Shown: one piece after another, positions 19,234 through 28,155 of the stretch
Layout of the letters: each line of letters starts with the position of its first letter
Position numbering within the stretch: the first letter of the stretch is position 1
Assembly (NCBI RefSeq): GCF_008039575.1
Contig: NZ_VDUY01000001.1
Span: forward strand, 372,001 to 436,000
DNA length: 64,000 nt
Reading direction: 5' to 3'
Origin: Zeimonas arvi
GTDB lineage: Bacteria > Pseudomonadota > Gammaproteobacteria > Burkholderiales > Burkholderiaceae_E
Program-made: the position numbers and the translations under genes
The notes under the pieces: model-generated
What the model saw: only the letters and a program-made list of their open reading frames with translations
Told to the model about the DNA's origin: nothing
Database searches by the model: none

Positions 19234-20484
19234 ATGCAGGGATTGCATCTGACCGCCGATCTGTACGGATGCCAATGCGAGGCCTCCCTGCTGATCGACG
19301 CGGAAACGCTCGCCGGACTGTGCCGGCAATCGGTCGCAAGCGCGGGCCTCACGCTCGTCGACGAAAAATACTTCACCTTTCCGGAGTGGGAAGGTCAGCC
19401 TGGCGGCGTCACCGGCGCGGCGCTGCTGGCCGAGTCGCACCTGGCGGTGCACACCTGGCCCGAGCGCGGCGGGGTCACGCTCGACGTCTACGTCTGCAAC
19501 TTCTCGACCGACAACTCGCACAGGGCCGAGCAGCTGCTCGACGACCTGATCGTGGCCTTCGCGCCGCGCCAGCAGAGCACCAACCGCATCCTTCGCGGTT
19601 CGCAGGATCCCGAGACGCGGTCCGACGAGTTGCTGCTCGAGTGGCTCAACGCCGATTCGGCCTACGGCTTCCGGGCAACGCGCCGGCTCGAGACGGTCCG
19701 CACGCCCTACCAGATGCTCGAGGTCTTCGACACGCCGCAATGGGGCAAGCTGTTCCGCCTCGACGGCTGCTACATGACCTCCGAGCGCGACGAGTTCTTC
19801 TACCACGAGCCGATCGTGCACGCGGCAGCGATCGCGCAGCCCGCGCCTCGTTCCGCGCTGGTCATCGGCGGCGGCGACGGCGGCTCGAGCGAGGAGCTGC
19901 TCAAGCACCCGTCGATGCAGCGGGTGGTCATGGCCGAACTCGACCCCGAGGTGGTCCGGGTCGCCCGCGAGCACCTCGCCGGCGTGCACCACGGCGTGTT
20001 CGATGACCCACGCCTGACGGTCGAGATCGGCGACGGCTGGAAGTACGTCGAGCGCCTGGCCGGGCAGCCCGACGGCGAGCGCTTCGACCTGGTCGTGCTC
20101 GACCTGACCGACCCCGACACGCCGGCGCACCAGTTGTACACGCCGGAGTTCTTCCGCCTGGTGAAGCGAGCGCTCGCGCCCGGCGGCGCGCTCACGCTGC
20201 ACATCGGCTCGCCGGTCTACAACCCGGCGCGAGTCCGCGAACTGGTCTCCCACCTGTCGGGCGTGTTCGGCATCGTGCGGCCCTTCGGCCTCTACGTGCC
20301 GCTCTACGGCGCCTACTGGGGGATGGCCTGCGCCTCCGACGCGCTGGATCCGCTGGCGATCGAGCCCGATGTGGTCGAACGCCGGCTGGCCGAGCGCAGG
20401 ATCGGCGACCTGCAGTACTTCAACGGCGACGTGCATCGCGCGCTGTTCGCGCTGCCCAACTTCTTTCGCAAGCTGGTCGGCTGA
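19234..20484 (+). CDS. Bifunctional S-adenosylmethionine decarboxylase / spermidine synthase (SpeD-SpeE fusion)
   Basis: 416 residues joining two polyamine enzymes. Residues 1-125 are a SpeD-type AdoMet decarboxylase with AESHLAVHTWPERGG; E67-S68 is the expected self-cleavage site and S68 the pyruvoyl precursor. H73 and C88 correspond to family catalytic positions. Residues 130-416 are an aminopropyltransferase with DEFFYHEPIVHAA, the nucleotide loop GGGDGG (212-217) and DLTDPDTPAHQLYTPEFF. Together they would decarboxylate AdoMet and use it to aminopropylate putrescine. Processing would leave SpeE attached to the alpha chain of SpeD. Start alternatives exist at 19186. The ribosome-binding site at 19234 is weak. 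Confidence 0.93.
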   Translation: MQGLHLTADLYGCQCEASLLIDAETLAGLCRQSVASAGLTLVDEKYFTFPEWEGQPGGVTGAALLAESHLAVHTWPERGGVTLDVYVCNFSTDNSHRAEQLLDDLIVAFAPRQQSTNRILRGSQDPETRSDELLLEWLNADSAYGFRATRRLETVRTPYQMLEVFDTPQWGKLFRLDGCYMTSERDEFFYHEPIVHAAAIAQPAPRSALVIGGGDGGSSEELLKHPSMQRVVMAELDPEVVRVAREHLAGVHHGVFDDPRLTVEIGDGWKYVERLAGQPDGERFDLVVLDLTDPDTPAHQLYTPEFFRLVKRALAPGGALTLHIGSPVYNPARVRELVSHLSGVFGIVRPFGLYVPLYGAYWGMACASDALDPLAIEPDVVERRLAERRIGDLQYFNGDVHRALFALPNFFRKLVG

Positions 20485-20533
20485 CCGGCCCGCGCGAGCG
20501 CGCCGAAGCCGGCATCGAGGCGACCGGACCGAG

Positions 20534-21268
20534 ATGACCCGCGTCCTGTTCGACGGCCACGCCGGGGCCTGCGCCCCCGGCGACCGGGTAGTGCTCGACG
20601 AGCGCCGCTCGCATCACCTGGTTCGCGTGCTGCGATTGAGGGCCGGCGAACGCGTTGAGGCCTTCGACGGCACCGGCAGCGTCTTTGCCGCGACGATCGC
20701 CGAGGCCGACCCGAGGCGCAGCGCGCTCCTGCTCGGTGAGCGCCTGTCACGCGAGACCGAGAGCCCGCTGTCGATCACGCTGGCCCAGTGCCTGTCGAGC
20801 GCCGAGCGGATGGACTGGACGATCGAGAAGGCGGTCGAGCTCGGCGCGCGCGCGATCGTGCCGCTCGAGTCCGATCGCTCCCAGGTCAGGCTCGACGCAT
20901 CGCGCGCCGCCCGCAAGCACGATCACTGGCTGCGGATCGTGGAGTCGGCCTGCGCGCAGTCCGGCCGCGCCTGGCTGCCGGCACTGCATCCGCTGGAATC
21001 GCTGCGTGCGTTCATCGGCGACAGCGTGCCGGGCCGCCGCCTGGTGCTCGCGCCGGGGGCGTCGGTGCCGCTGTCGGCCGCGGGCGTGGCGCGCGGCGAC
21101 TCGGTGACCCTGCTGGCAGGCCCCGAGTCGGGCTTCGGCGAGGCCGAACTGGCGCTCGCGATCGCGGCCGGCTTCCTGCCGGTGTCGCTGGGCCCGAGAA
21201 TCCTGCGCACGGAGACTGCCGGCCTGGCCGCGATCGCAGCGCTGCAGGCGCTCGCCGGCGATTTCTGA
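20534..21268 (+). CDS. rsmE: 16S rRNA (uracil-1498-N3)-methyltransferase RsmE
   Basis: 244 residues of the SPOUT methyltransferase superfamily; RsmE methylates U1498 in 16S rRNA. An N-terminal PUA-like part with HHLVRVLRLRAGE is followed by QCLSSAERMDWTIEKAVELG and the knotted AdoMet site LLAGPESGFGEAEL with LGPRILRTETAGLAAI. The ATG at 20534 follows the SpeD-SpeE stop by 49 bases on the same strand. Confidence 0.94.
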   Translation: MTRVLFDGHAGACAPGDRVVLDERRSHHLVRVLRLRAGERVEAFDGTGSVFAATIAEADPRRSALLLGERLSRETESPLSITLAQCLSSAERMDWTIEKAVELGARAIVPLESDRSQVRLDASRAARKHDHWLRIVESACAQSGRAWLPALHPLESLRAFIGDSVPGRRLVLAPGASVPLSAAGVARGDSVTLLAGPESGFGEAELALAIAAGFLPVSLGPRILRTETAGLAAIAALQALAGDF

Positions 21269-21270
21269 GG

Positions 21271-21370
21271 GGCGGTCAGAGGAGGCGCGCCCGGCGCGCG
21301 GGCGCTCAGAGGAAACGCGCCCGGCGCGCGGGCGCTCAGAGGAAACGCGCCCGATCAGTGGGCGCTCAGG
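21271..21370. repeat. 30-bp tandem repeat, 3.3 copies
   Basis: Three units start at 21271, 21301 and 21331, each beginning GGCG(C/G)TCAGAGGA, and a partial fourth starts at 21361. Units 1 and 2 differ at only a few positions; unit 3 differs at its last bases. The array fills the gap between rsmE and the barstar-like gene and includes the barstar-like stop codon at 21366-21368. There are no spacers between units, so it is not a CRISPR array. Confidence 0.85.
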
Positions 21371-21800
21371 CCCGGCCGGCCGCCCGGTCGCTCGACGCTC
21401 CGGCCACCGAATAGAACACCCGGAACGCAGTGTCGCGATCGTAGAAGAAGTCCGCTGCGTCGCGGAACACATCGAGCAGCGCGTCGCGCTGTTCGCGCCC
21501 GAAGCTCCGCGTGTCGGGAAGGTTCTGGAGGATCACCAGGAAACCCGGGTGCTCGGCATCGGCAAGCGGCTGCAGGTCGGTGACGCAGTCGTAGAGCGCG
21601 TCGAGATTGCGCCCGAAGTACGGGGGGAGCGCGAAGGCATCGGCGATCGCCCCCATCACCGAATCGCGGTCGGTGGCGCCGGACAGGTCCACCGCGAGCA
21701 GGCGCTGGTCGGCGCGCTCGGCCGCTCGCTTCAGTGAGTCGCCGTCGTAGGCGCCCAGCGGCAATACGGCATGAGGCGGGATGTTGCTCAACGCACCCAT
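21366..21800 (-). CDS. Barstar-family ribonuclease inhibitor
   Basis: 144 residues, no signal peptide. The central motif YFGRNLDALYDCVTDL closely matches barstar (YYGENLDALWDCLTG in the classic protein), including the aspartate/leucine helix that plugs the barnase active site. DLSGATDRDSVMGAIADAF and a C-terminal FYDRDTAFRVFYSV complete the fold; the protein is longer than 90-residue barstar at both ends. It begins four bases after the stop of a barnase-type RNase gene, with GGGAG upstream of its ATG, so toxin-like enzyme and inhibitor are coupled. It should act in the cytoplasm to neutralise unexported RNase. Confidence 0.9.
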   Translation of the reverse strand: MGALSNIPPHAVLPLGAYDGDSLKRAAERADQRLLAVDLSGATDRDSVMGAIADAFALPPYFGRNLDALYDCVTDLQPLADAEHPGFLVILQNLPDTRSFGREQRDALLDVFRDAADFFYDRDTAFRVFYSVAGASSDRAAGRA

Positions 21801-21804
21801 CTTC

Positions 21805-22182
21805 TCACTCCCTTATCCGCCTGAAGCTGCGGTAGTGATCCTCGGTGTACCAGAAGTCGCCGGAGGCCTTCGGGTCGCCGCCCGCCACGATGCGGCGGGC
21901 GCCGCGATCGCGCGACCCCGGCGTGGGCACCGTGTACTCCTTGTAGTGTCCACGAGGCCGCGCCGGAAGCAAACCCTCGCGATTGAAGAAGGTCGTGCCG
22001 TCCTTCGAGTACGGGAACGGCCCTCCGCGCCGGATCAGCGCGTAGGTGGCCTGCGCCTCGGCCGGCAAGGCCTCGAGCGAGATCTCGCTGCCGGCGGGGC
22101 CGGAATCGACGCGCGGGGAGCACGCACCCGAAGCGAGCGCGAGAACGAGAAGGCAGAGAGAGAGAAGGCGTCGCCAGATCAT
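21805..22182 (-). CDS. Exported barnase-type (N1/T1) ribonuclease
   Basis: 125 residues with an N-terminal signal peptide (about 1-20); a cysteine at 21 after ASGA leaves open a lipoprotein anchor. The mature part is a compact guanyl-specific RNase: NREGLLPARPRGHYKEYTV with E82 matching barnase E73, ARRIVAGGD with the conserved arginine, and YTEDHYRSFRRI where H116 matches barnase H102. So the catalytic set looks intact. It would cleave RNA in the periplasm or outside the cell. The next gene encodes barstar. Whether it serves nutrition, competition or defence is unknown. Confidence 0.9.
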   Translation of the reverse strand: MIWRRLLSLCLLVLALASGACSPRVDSGPAGSEISLEALPAEAQATYALIRRGGPFPYSKDGTTFFNREGLLPARPRGHYKEYTVPTPGSRDRGARRIVAGGDPKASGDFWYTEDHYRSFRRIRE

Positions 22183-22231
22183 GCGGGCATGGTAAACGCC
22201 TTCCCCTGCCCAGGGAACGACCGCGAGGCGA

Positions 22232-24430
22232 TCAGGCGGGGAGGCCCGCCTTGCCTGCCGCGATCGTCGCGATCGTGCGCTCGATGGCCGTTTCGGCGTC
22301 GGCGAGCCGAACGCGGCCGGTGGCCAGCCAGCGCGCGAGTTCGGCGCGCTCGACCGGCCGCGCCACCTCAGGGTGGCGCGTGAGCACGAACAGCCGGCGA
22401 GTCGGGCTGACCCAGGAGATCCTCAGGCGGCGCCGCGCCCCGTCGGGCTCCAGCAACTCCAGGGTGTCGCCGCGGCGCAGGTCGCCCAGTTGCCTGGCGA
22501 TCTCCGGGGACACCGGCGGCTCGGCGGGCCTGGAAGCGACCGCTTCCCTCGGCGGCGCGGCCGGCTGCCCGAAGGCGGGCAGCGGGCTGGCGGGCCCGGC
22601 GGCGCCCACCTTGGCGCGCTGGATCACCTCGCCGTGCCGCTTGAGCAATTCGTTGAAGAACCGCTCCTGGTCGCTCTTGTCGACGCCCGCCCGCGCCAGT
22701 CCCCGGTTCAGTTCGGCGATCAGCTTCGGCAACAGGCTCGCGAGCCGCGGGATCTCCGGAGACTCCTTGGGCTGCACGCTCCAGACCAGGGCGTCGATGC
22801 AGGCCAGCGCGTCGCGCCAGGCCGCGTCGCCGTCCTCGACCCGCAGCATCGCCATCACCCGGTACCAGCTGCGGTCCAGGAAGTCGACCATGAAGGCGGG
22901 CGCCGACTCGCCTGCCCGCGCACGGATCTCGGCCCTGGCCTGCTCCTGCGCGAGAACGAGCGCCTCGAGCCGCTCGGCCTGCCTGGCGAGCGCCGCGTCG
23001 CGCTCCATGCGGCGCTGGGATTCGATCGACAGGAGCAGGTCGAGGCGCATCGCAGCGTCGTCGAACACCGACAGGTCGCTCTCGAAGCTGGCGAGCAGCC
23101 AGTCGACGATCTCGGCCACGCCGCCGACCAGCGCGGAATCGGGACCCACGTCGGCATCCGGGTCGCTGGCCGCGCGGCAGATCTCGTCCAGCAGGCGGCG
23201 CATCGGATGCCGGCGGCTGGCGAAGAAGCTGCGGTCGATCAGCGCGGCCTTCACCGCGACCACCTGCAGCCGCAGCATCTGCTGCTTGATCGTGTCCGGC
23301 AGGCGTCGATCCGCGTAGAGGTGGTCGAAGACCTGCGAGACGATCTCCACGGTGAGCTGGTCCAGCGGCGACCCCATGGTGCGCCCCTTCTCCAGCATCT
23401 CGTCCAGGAGCCTGGGGCCGCCGGCGCCGCTCTCGCCGCATCCGGCCTGAATCGCATGCAAAGAGTCGAGCAGGCCGGTTTCGACCGCCGGCGGCGACTT
23501 GCCCGCGCCGAAGCTGGCCGGATTCGCCAGCAGGCGCGCCGCCGCGAGTCGCGCCGGCGTCGTGCCGTCCGCCAGCCGCGCGGCCAGCAGAACGAACGGA
23601 TCCTCGCCAGCCGGCACGCTCTCGATCGCCGGATCGGCAGCCGGCGCCGCGACGGCGGAGTCCGGGGCCGGCGCGGGCGGCTGGGCCGCCTTGGCGCGCC
23701 GGGCCTGGGCTTTCGCGGTCACCACCTGCGGCCGGATGCGGGGCAGGACGTGGTTGCTGCGCAGACGCTCGTTGACCGTCGTGTAGATCGCGCCCAGGTT
23801 CGACGAGACATGGGGCTCGATCGCGTCCAGGAGCGCATCGCGCACGCCGGCTTCGGCGTTGAGCTGCGCCAGCGTCCGGCGCAGGGCCTCGAAGACCGCC
23901 TCGGGCGCAGCCGGGTGATTGTCCTCGTCGAACCAGTCGCCGGCCGCCAGGACCCCGAGCCGCGCCCGGATGCCGAGCACCTCGTCGGGGTCGAGCTTGC
24001 TGCGCGCGCGCTGGATGATCCGGTCGAACGCGATCTTCTCCTCGATCACGCTGTCGTCGACCAGGGCCAGTCCGCCCGCCGGCGCGTCGGCGGGCCCGTC
24101 GTCGTCGCCGTGGATCCGTCGCGCGAAGATGTCGGCGAACATCTCCCGGAACCGGGCCTCGATGTCGGCATGATGGCGCCGCACCAGCGTGACCGCATCG
24201 AGCAGCGCCTGCTGGGCCGCAGGGTCCCTGTTGCGCAGCGCCAGAGCGGTCAGGTCGTCGCCGACCTTCTTCAGCGCCTCGGCGATCGCGCCGGACAGCT
24301 GCGAGACCACCATCCCGCTGCAGTCCTGCAGCAGCGCGGAGCGACGCGCCGGGTCGATGGGCGCATCGTCGTCGTCGCGCTCGTCGCGGTCGTCGCGAGC
24401 GGTCGCGGTGCCAGCCTGCGCCAGGGACAT
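22232..24430 (-). CDS. DUF1631 family protein
   Basis: 732 residues, cytoplasmic and mostly helical. It matches the DUF1631 family common in beta- and gammaproteobacteria. Notable stretches are RIIQRARSKLDPDEVLG (helical, about 130-150), QLTVEIVSQVFDHLYAD near the middle, FMVDFLDRSWYRVMAML and QPKESPEIPRLASLLPKLI. A small beta-rich C-terminal part (LEPDGARRRLRISWVSPTRR, about 650-690) resembles a PilZ-like or small barrel domain. The acidic N-terminus (DDRDERDDDD) is low complexity. The molecular role is not established. It lies 49 bases upstream of the RNase gene on the same strand. Confidence 0.85.
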   Translation of the reverse strand: MSLAQAGTATARDDRDERDDDDAPIDPARRSALLQDCSGMVVSQLSGAIAEALKKVGDDLTALALRNRDPAAQQALLDAVTLVRRHHADIEARFREMFADIFARRIHGDDDGPADAPAGGLALVDDSVIEEKIAFDRIIQRARSKLDPDEVLGIRARLGVLAAGDWFDEDNHPAAPEAVFEALRRTLAQLNAEAGVRDALLDAIEPHVSSNLGAIYTTVNERLRSNHVLPRIRPQVVTAKAQARRAKAAQPPAPAPDSAVAAPAADPAIESVPAGEDPFVLLAARLADGTTPARLAAARLLANPASFGAGKSPPAVETGLLDSLHAIQAGCGESGAGGPRLLDEMLEKGRTMGSPLDQLTVEIVSQVFDHLYADRRLPDTIKQQMLRLQVVAVKAALIDRSFFASRRHPMRRLLDEICRAASDPDADVGPDSALVGGVAEIVDWLLASFESDLSVFDDAAMRLDLLLSIESQRRMERDAALARQAERLEALVLAQEQARAEIRARAGESAPAFMVDFLDRSWYRVMAMLRVEDGDAAWRDALACIDALVWSVQPKESPEIPRLASLLPKLIAELNRGLARAGVDKSDQERFFNELLKRHGEVIQRAKVGAAGPASPLPAFGQPAAPPREAVASRPAEPPVSPEIARQLGDLRRGDTLELLEPDGARRRLRISWVSPTRRLFVLTRHPEVARPVERAELARWLATGRVRLADAETAIERTIATIAAGKAGLPA

Positions 24431-24599
24431 GATGGGGTCGTCGTGCTTCGGAGATGTGAGCTTCCGAGGCTATGGGCCGGCCCCGGACAGGTCAATCGCG
24501 GCCGGCACGAACGGCGCCCTGCGGCGCCGCGTGCCGACGAACGGCGGGCCGGCCGTTGCGGACGGGCCGCCAGGCGCTCGCCTGGCGCCCGGCGCCCGC

Positions 24600-26876
24600 C
24601 TAGCGTTCGGCGATCGCGTCGACCACGGTCCAGGCGGTCATGTTGACGATCCGGCGCACCGTGGCCGAGGCGGTCAGGATGTGGACCGGGCGCGCGGCGC
24701 CGAGCAGCACCGGCCCGATCGCCACGTTGTTGCCGGCCGCGGTCTTGAGCAGGTTGTAGGAGATGTTGGCCGCGTCGATGCCGGGCAGCACCAGCAGGTT
24801 CGCCTCGCCGGCCAGCGTCGAACGCGGCATGATCCGCCGGCGCAGCTCGCTGTCCAGGGCGGCGTCGCCGTGCATCTCGCCGTCGACCTCCAGCTCGGGC
24901 GCCTGCTCGCGCAGCAGCGCGAGGGCTTCGCGCATCCTCTCGGCGCTCGGGTGGTTGGAGGTGCCGAAGTTGGAGTGCGACAGCAAGGCCACCTTGGGCC
25001 GGATGCCGAAGCGCAGCAGCTCGTCGGCGGCCATCCGGGTGATCTCGGCCAGCTGCGCGGCAGTGGGGTCGGCGTTCACGTGGGTGTCGACCAGCGTGAC
25101 CTGCCGGTTGGGCAGCATCAGCGTGTTCATGGCCGCATAGACCGTGCTGCCCGGCCGCCGGCCGATCACCTGGTCGATGTAGTGCAGGTGCAGCGAGTAG
25201 TGGCCGAAGGTGCCGCAGACCATGCCGTCGGCCTCGCCCATGTGGATCATCATCGCGCCGATCAGGGTCAGCCGGCGGCGCATCTCGATCTGCGCGTATT
25301 CCTCGGTGACGCCCTTGCGCTCGGTCAGGCGGTGGTACTCGCGCCAGTAGCGACCGTAGCGCTCGTCCCACTCCGGGTTGACGATCTCGAAGTCCACGCC
25401 CGGCCGGATCCGCAGTCCGAAGCGCTCGAGGCGCCGCTCGATGACCGCCGGACGGCCCACCAGCAACGGCCGGGCGAGCTTCTCGTCGACCACCACCTGG
25501 ACCGCGCGCAGCACCCGCTCGTCCTCGCCCTCGGGGTAGACGATCCGCTTGTCCGGCGAGCGGCGCGCCGTCGAGAAGATGGGCTTCATGAAGTTGCCCG
25601 AGTGGTAGACGAACTGCTCGAGCTGCGAACGGTAGGCGTCGAAATCGGCGATCGGGCGGGTCGCCACGCCGCTGTCCATCGCGGCCTTGGCCACCGCCGG
25701 CGCGATCTTCACGATCAGCCGGGGGTCGAAGGGCTTGGGAATCAGGTACTCGGGGCCGAAGCCGGTGCCGACCGCGCCGTAGGCGGCCGTGACCACCTCG
25801 CTGGACTCGGCCCGGGCCAGCTCGGCCACCGCCTGCACCGCGGCGACCTCCATCTCCCGCGTGATCGTGGTGGCGCCCACGTCGAGCGCGCCGCGGAAGA
25901 TGAAGGGAAAGCAGAGGACGTTGTTGACCTGGTTCGGATAGTCGGTTCGGCCGGTCGCGATGACCGCGTCGTCGCGGACCTTCTTCACCTCCTCGGGCAT
26001 GATCTCGGGCGTGGGATTCGCCAGCGCGAACACCAGCGGCCGCGCGGCCATGCGGGCGACCATCTCGGGCTTGAGCACCCCGCCGGCGGACAGGCCGAGG
26101 AACACGTCGGCGCCGTCGATGATCTCGGCCAGCGTGCGCTTGTCGGTCTTCTGCGCGAAGCGGGCCTTGTCGGGATCCATCAGCTCGGCGCGGCCCTCGT
26201 AGACCACGCCGGCGATGTCGGCCACCCAGATGTTCTCGCGCTTCAGGCCGAGGTCGACCAGCAGTTGCAGGCAGGCCAGCGCTGCCGCGCCGGCGCCGCT
26301 GCAGACCAGCCTGACCTCGTCGATCCTCTTGCCCACCACGGCGAGCCCGTTGGTCATCGCGGCGCCGACGACGATCGCGGTGCCGTGCTGATCGTCGTGA
26401 AAGACCGGAATCTTCAGCCGCTCGCGCAGCTTGCGCTCGACGATGAAGCAGTCCGGCGCCTTGATGTCCTCGAGGTTGATCGCGCCGAAGGTCGGCTCGA
26501 GCGCCGCGATGATCTCGACCAGCCTGTCCGGGTCGAGTTCGGCCAGCTCGATGTCGAAGACGTCGATGCCGGCGAACTTCTTGAACAGGACCGCCTTGCC
26601 CTCCATGACCGGCTTGGAGGCCAGCGGCCCGATGTTGCCGAGCCCCAGAACCGCGGTGCCGTTCGTGACGACGCCGACCAGATTGCCGCGGCTGGTGTAG
26701 CGGAACGCGTTCGCCGGGTCGGCGACGATCTCCTCGCAGGCCGCCGCGACCCCGGGCGAGTAGGCGAGCGCCAGGTCTCGCTGGCTGACGAGCTGCTTGG
26801 TCGCGGTGACCGACAGCTTTCCGGGCCGGCCCTGCTCGTGGTACTCGAGGGCGGCCTTGCGAAGGTTCGGATCCAT
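24600..26876 (-). CDS. maeB: NADP-dependent malic enzyme MaeB (malic enzyme fused to phosphotransacetylase-like domain)
   Basis: 758 residues; oxidatively decarboxylates malate to pyruvate with NADP. The malic domain (about 1-430) contains [23 protein letters not shown] (metal site), [11 protein letters not shown] (nucleotide loop) and [13 protein letters not shown]. Residues 430-758 are a phosphotransacetylase-like domain ([37 protein letters not shown]), which in MaeB is thought to be regulatory. The ATG at 26876 gives the standard [13 protein letters not shown] start. Confidence 0.96.
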   Translation of the reverse strand: MDPNLRKAALEYHEQGRPGKLSVTATKQLVSQRDLALAYSPGVAAACEEIVADPANAFRYTSRGNLVGVVTNGTAVLGLGNIGPLASKPVMEGKAVLFKKFAGIDVFDIELAELDPDRLVEIIAALEPTFGAINLEDIKAPDCFIVERKLRERLKIPVFHDDQHGTAIVVGAAMTNGLAVVGKRIDEVRLVCSGAGAAALACLQLLVDLGLKRENIWVADIAGVVYEGRAELMDPDKARFAQKTDKRTLAEIIDGADVFLGLSAGGVLKPEMVARMAARPLVFALANPTPEIMPEEVKKVRDDAVIATGRTDYPNQVNNVLCFPFIFRGALDVGATTITREMEVAAVQAVAELARAESSEVVTAAYGAVGTGFGPEYLIPKPFDPRLIVKIAPAVAKAAMDSGVATRPIADFDAYRSQLEQFVYHSGNFMKPIFSTARRSPDKRIVYPEGEDERVLRAVQVVVDEKLARPLLVGRPAVIERRLERFGLRIRPGVDFEIVNPEWDERYGRYWREYHRLTERKGVTEEYAQIEMRRRLTLIGAMMIHMGEADGMVCGTFGHYSLHLHYIDQVIGRRPGSTVYAAMNTLMLPNRQVTLVDTHVNADPTAAQLAEITRMAADELLRFGIRPKVALLSHSNFGTSNHPSAERMREALALLREQAPELEVDGEMHGDAALDSELRRRIMPRSTLAGEANLLVLPGIDAANISYNLLKTAAGNNVAIGPVLLGAARPVHILTASATVRRIVNMTAWTVVDAIAER

Positions 26877-27006
26877 GGCTGAACGCTTTCCGTGAATGCT
26901 TTGCGCGGGTGTCTGGGTGCTTCGCGCGGGCGACCAGGCGCTGTGCGCGGGCGACTGCCCGGCTCTTCCGGCCGGCAGGGCCTGAAAGGATACTCGCCCG
27001 CCGCGA

Positions 27007-28155
27007 TCAGGGCCTGAGCCACCCTGCGCGGACCGCGTGATGGGCGGCGATCCCGAACAGAACCGCGGCCCCCGCGTTCCAGGTCGCGATGCCGGCAGTG
27101 GCCAGCAACACGAAGCGGTCGGTCTTCTCGGCCTCGGGATCGCGGCTGCCGAGCGCCAGCTCCACCCCCGCGAGGAACAGGATGACACCCAGCACCGACG
27201 CCGGCACCAGATCGAACAGCAGACCGATGGCGTCGCCGAAGAAGAGCGCGAGCACGATCAGCGCCACCCCGAGCATGATCGCCGCGCCGCCCGTCCTGGC
27301 GCCGAATCGCACGTGGCCGGCCATGCCGCCGGCGCCGTGGCACATCGGCACGCCGCCGCCGGCGCTGGCCAGCAGGTTCATCAGGCCGGTGGACAATGCC
27401 ACCCTGCGCTCGTCGATCGGACGGTCCGGGAACAGCCGGTTGTTCTCGGCGGTGATCGCCACCAGCGCGTTGCCGAAGGTCAGCGGCAACTGAGGCAAGG
27501 CCAGCAGCAGCGCGCCGGTCCAGAGGTCCGACGCCGACAGGCCGGGCCAGGCGAAGGCGGGCCAGCGCAGCACCGCCTGCTGGTCGCCGAGCCGGGCGGC
27601 GAGCGACGGGTCGCGCAGCAGCGCGATCGCGGCCCCGACGGCGAGCAGTGCCAGCATCGCCGGCCAGCGCCGCGAAAGCATGAGCAAGGTGACGGCCAGC
27701 ATCACCGCCGAGAGCAGCCATTGCCCGGCCATCATCCGGACGCCCTCGAGCATGAAGGCGAAACCGAGCCCCATGACCACGCCGAGCAGCGCGGCGCGCG
27801 GCACCAGACGGGCCAGGCGCGCCGCCAGCCCGGACAGCGCCAGCGCCAGCCAGATCAGGCCGGTCACCAGCCCCGCGGCGACGACGGCGTCGCCGGTGAG
27901 GCCGCCGGAGACCGTGGCCTGGGTCAGCGCGGTGGCGCCGATCGCCTTCATCGGCTGGACCGGGAAAGGCGTGCGGAATACCGCGCCCACGACCAGCAGC
28001 GCCACGCCGAAAGGCAGCAGCACGGCCGTGGCATTCATCTTCAGCACCGCCACGTAGGCGACCACGAAGGGAATCAGCGTGCCGAGGTCCCCGAACGCGC
28101 CGCCGACCTCGGCGAGGTCGAAGCGGTTGCGGGGACGGGCAGCGCCGTGTCGCAC
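27007..28155 (-). CDS. MOT1-like putative sulfate/molybdate permease
   Basis: 382 residues with about ten hydrophobic segments. The two conserved family blocks are present: [14 protein letters not shown] with [14 protein letters not shown] near the N-terminus, and [20 protein letters not shown] followed by [15 protein letters not shown] in the second half, as in MOT1 molybdate transporters and their bacterial relatives. The start is a GTG at 28155 placed directly after the stop codon of the FAD/Fe-S dehydrogenase gene, so translation is probably coupled. The ion transported is uncertain; sulfate, molybdate or an oxyanion product of the neighbouring pathway are options. Confidence 0.82.
   Translation of the reverse strand: MRHGAARPRNRFDLAEVGGAFGDLGTLIPFVVAYVAVLKMNATAVLLPFGVALLVVGAVFRTPFPVQPMKAIGATALTQATVSGGLTGDAVVAAGLVTGLIWLALALSGLAARLARLVPRAALLGVVMGLGFAFMLEGVRMMAGQWLLSAVMLAVTLLMLSRRWPAMLALLAVGAAIALLRDPSLAARLGDQQAVLRWPAFAWPGLSASDLWTGALLLALPQLPLTFGNALVAITAENNRLFPDRPIDERRVALSTGLMNLLASAGGGVPMCHGAGGMAGHVRFGARTGGAAIMLGVALIVLALFFGDAIGLLFDLVPASVLGVILFLAGVELALGSRDPEAEKTDRFVLLATAGIATWNAGAAVLFGIAAHHAVRAGWLRP

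Noticed and set aside
21271..21370. CRISPR-like array
   Set aside because: The units are directly adjacent with no spacers, and no cas genes are nearby.
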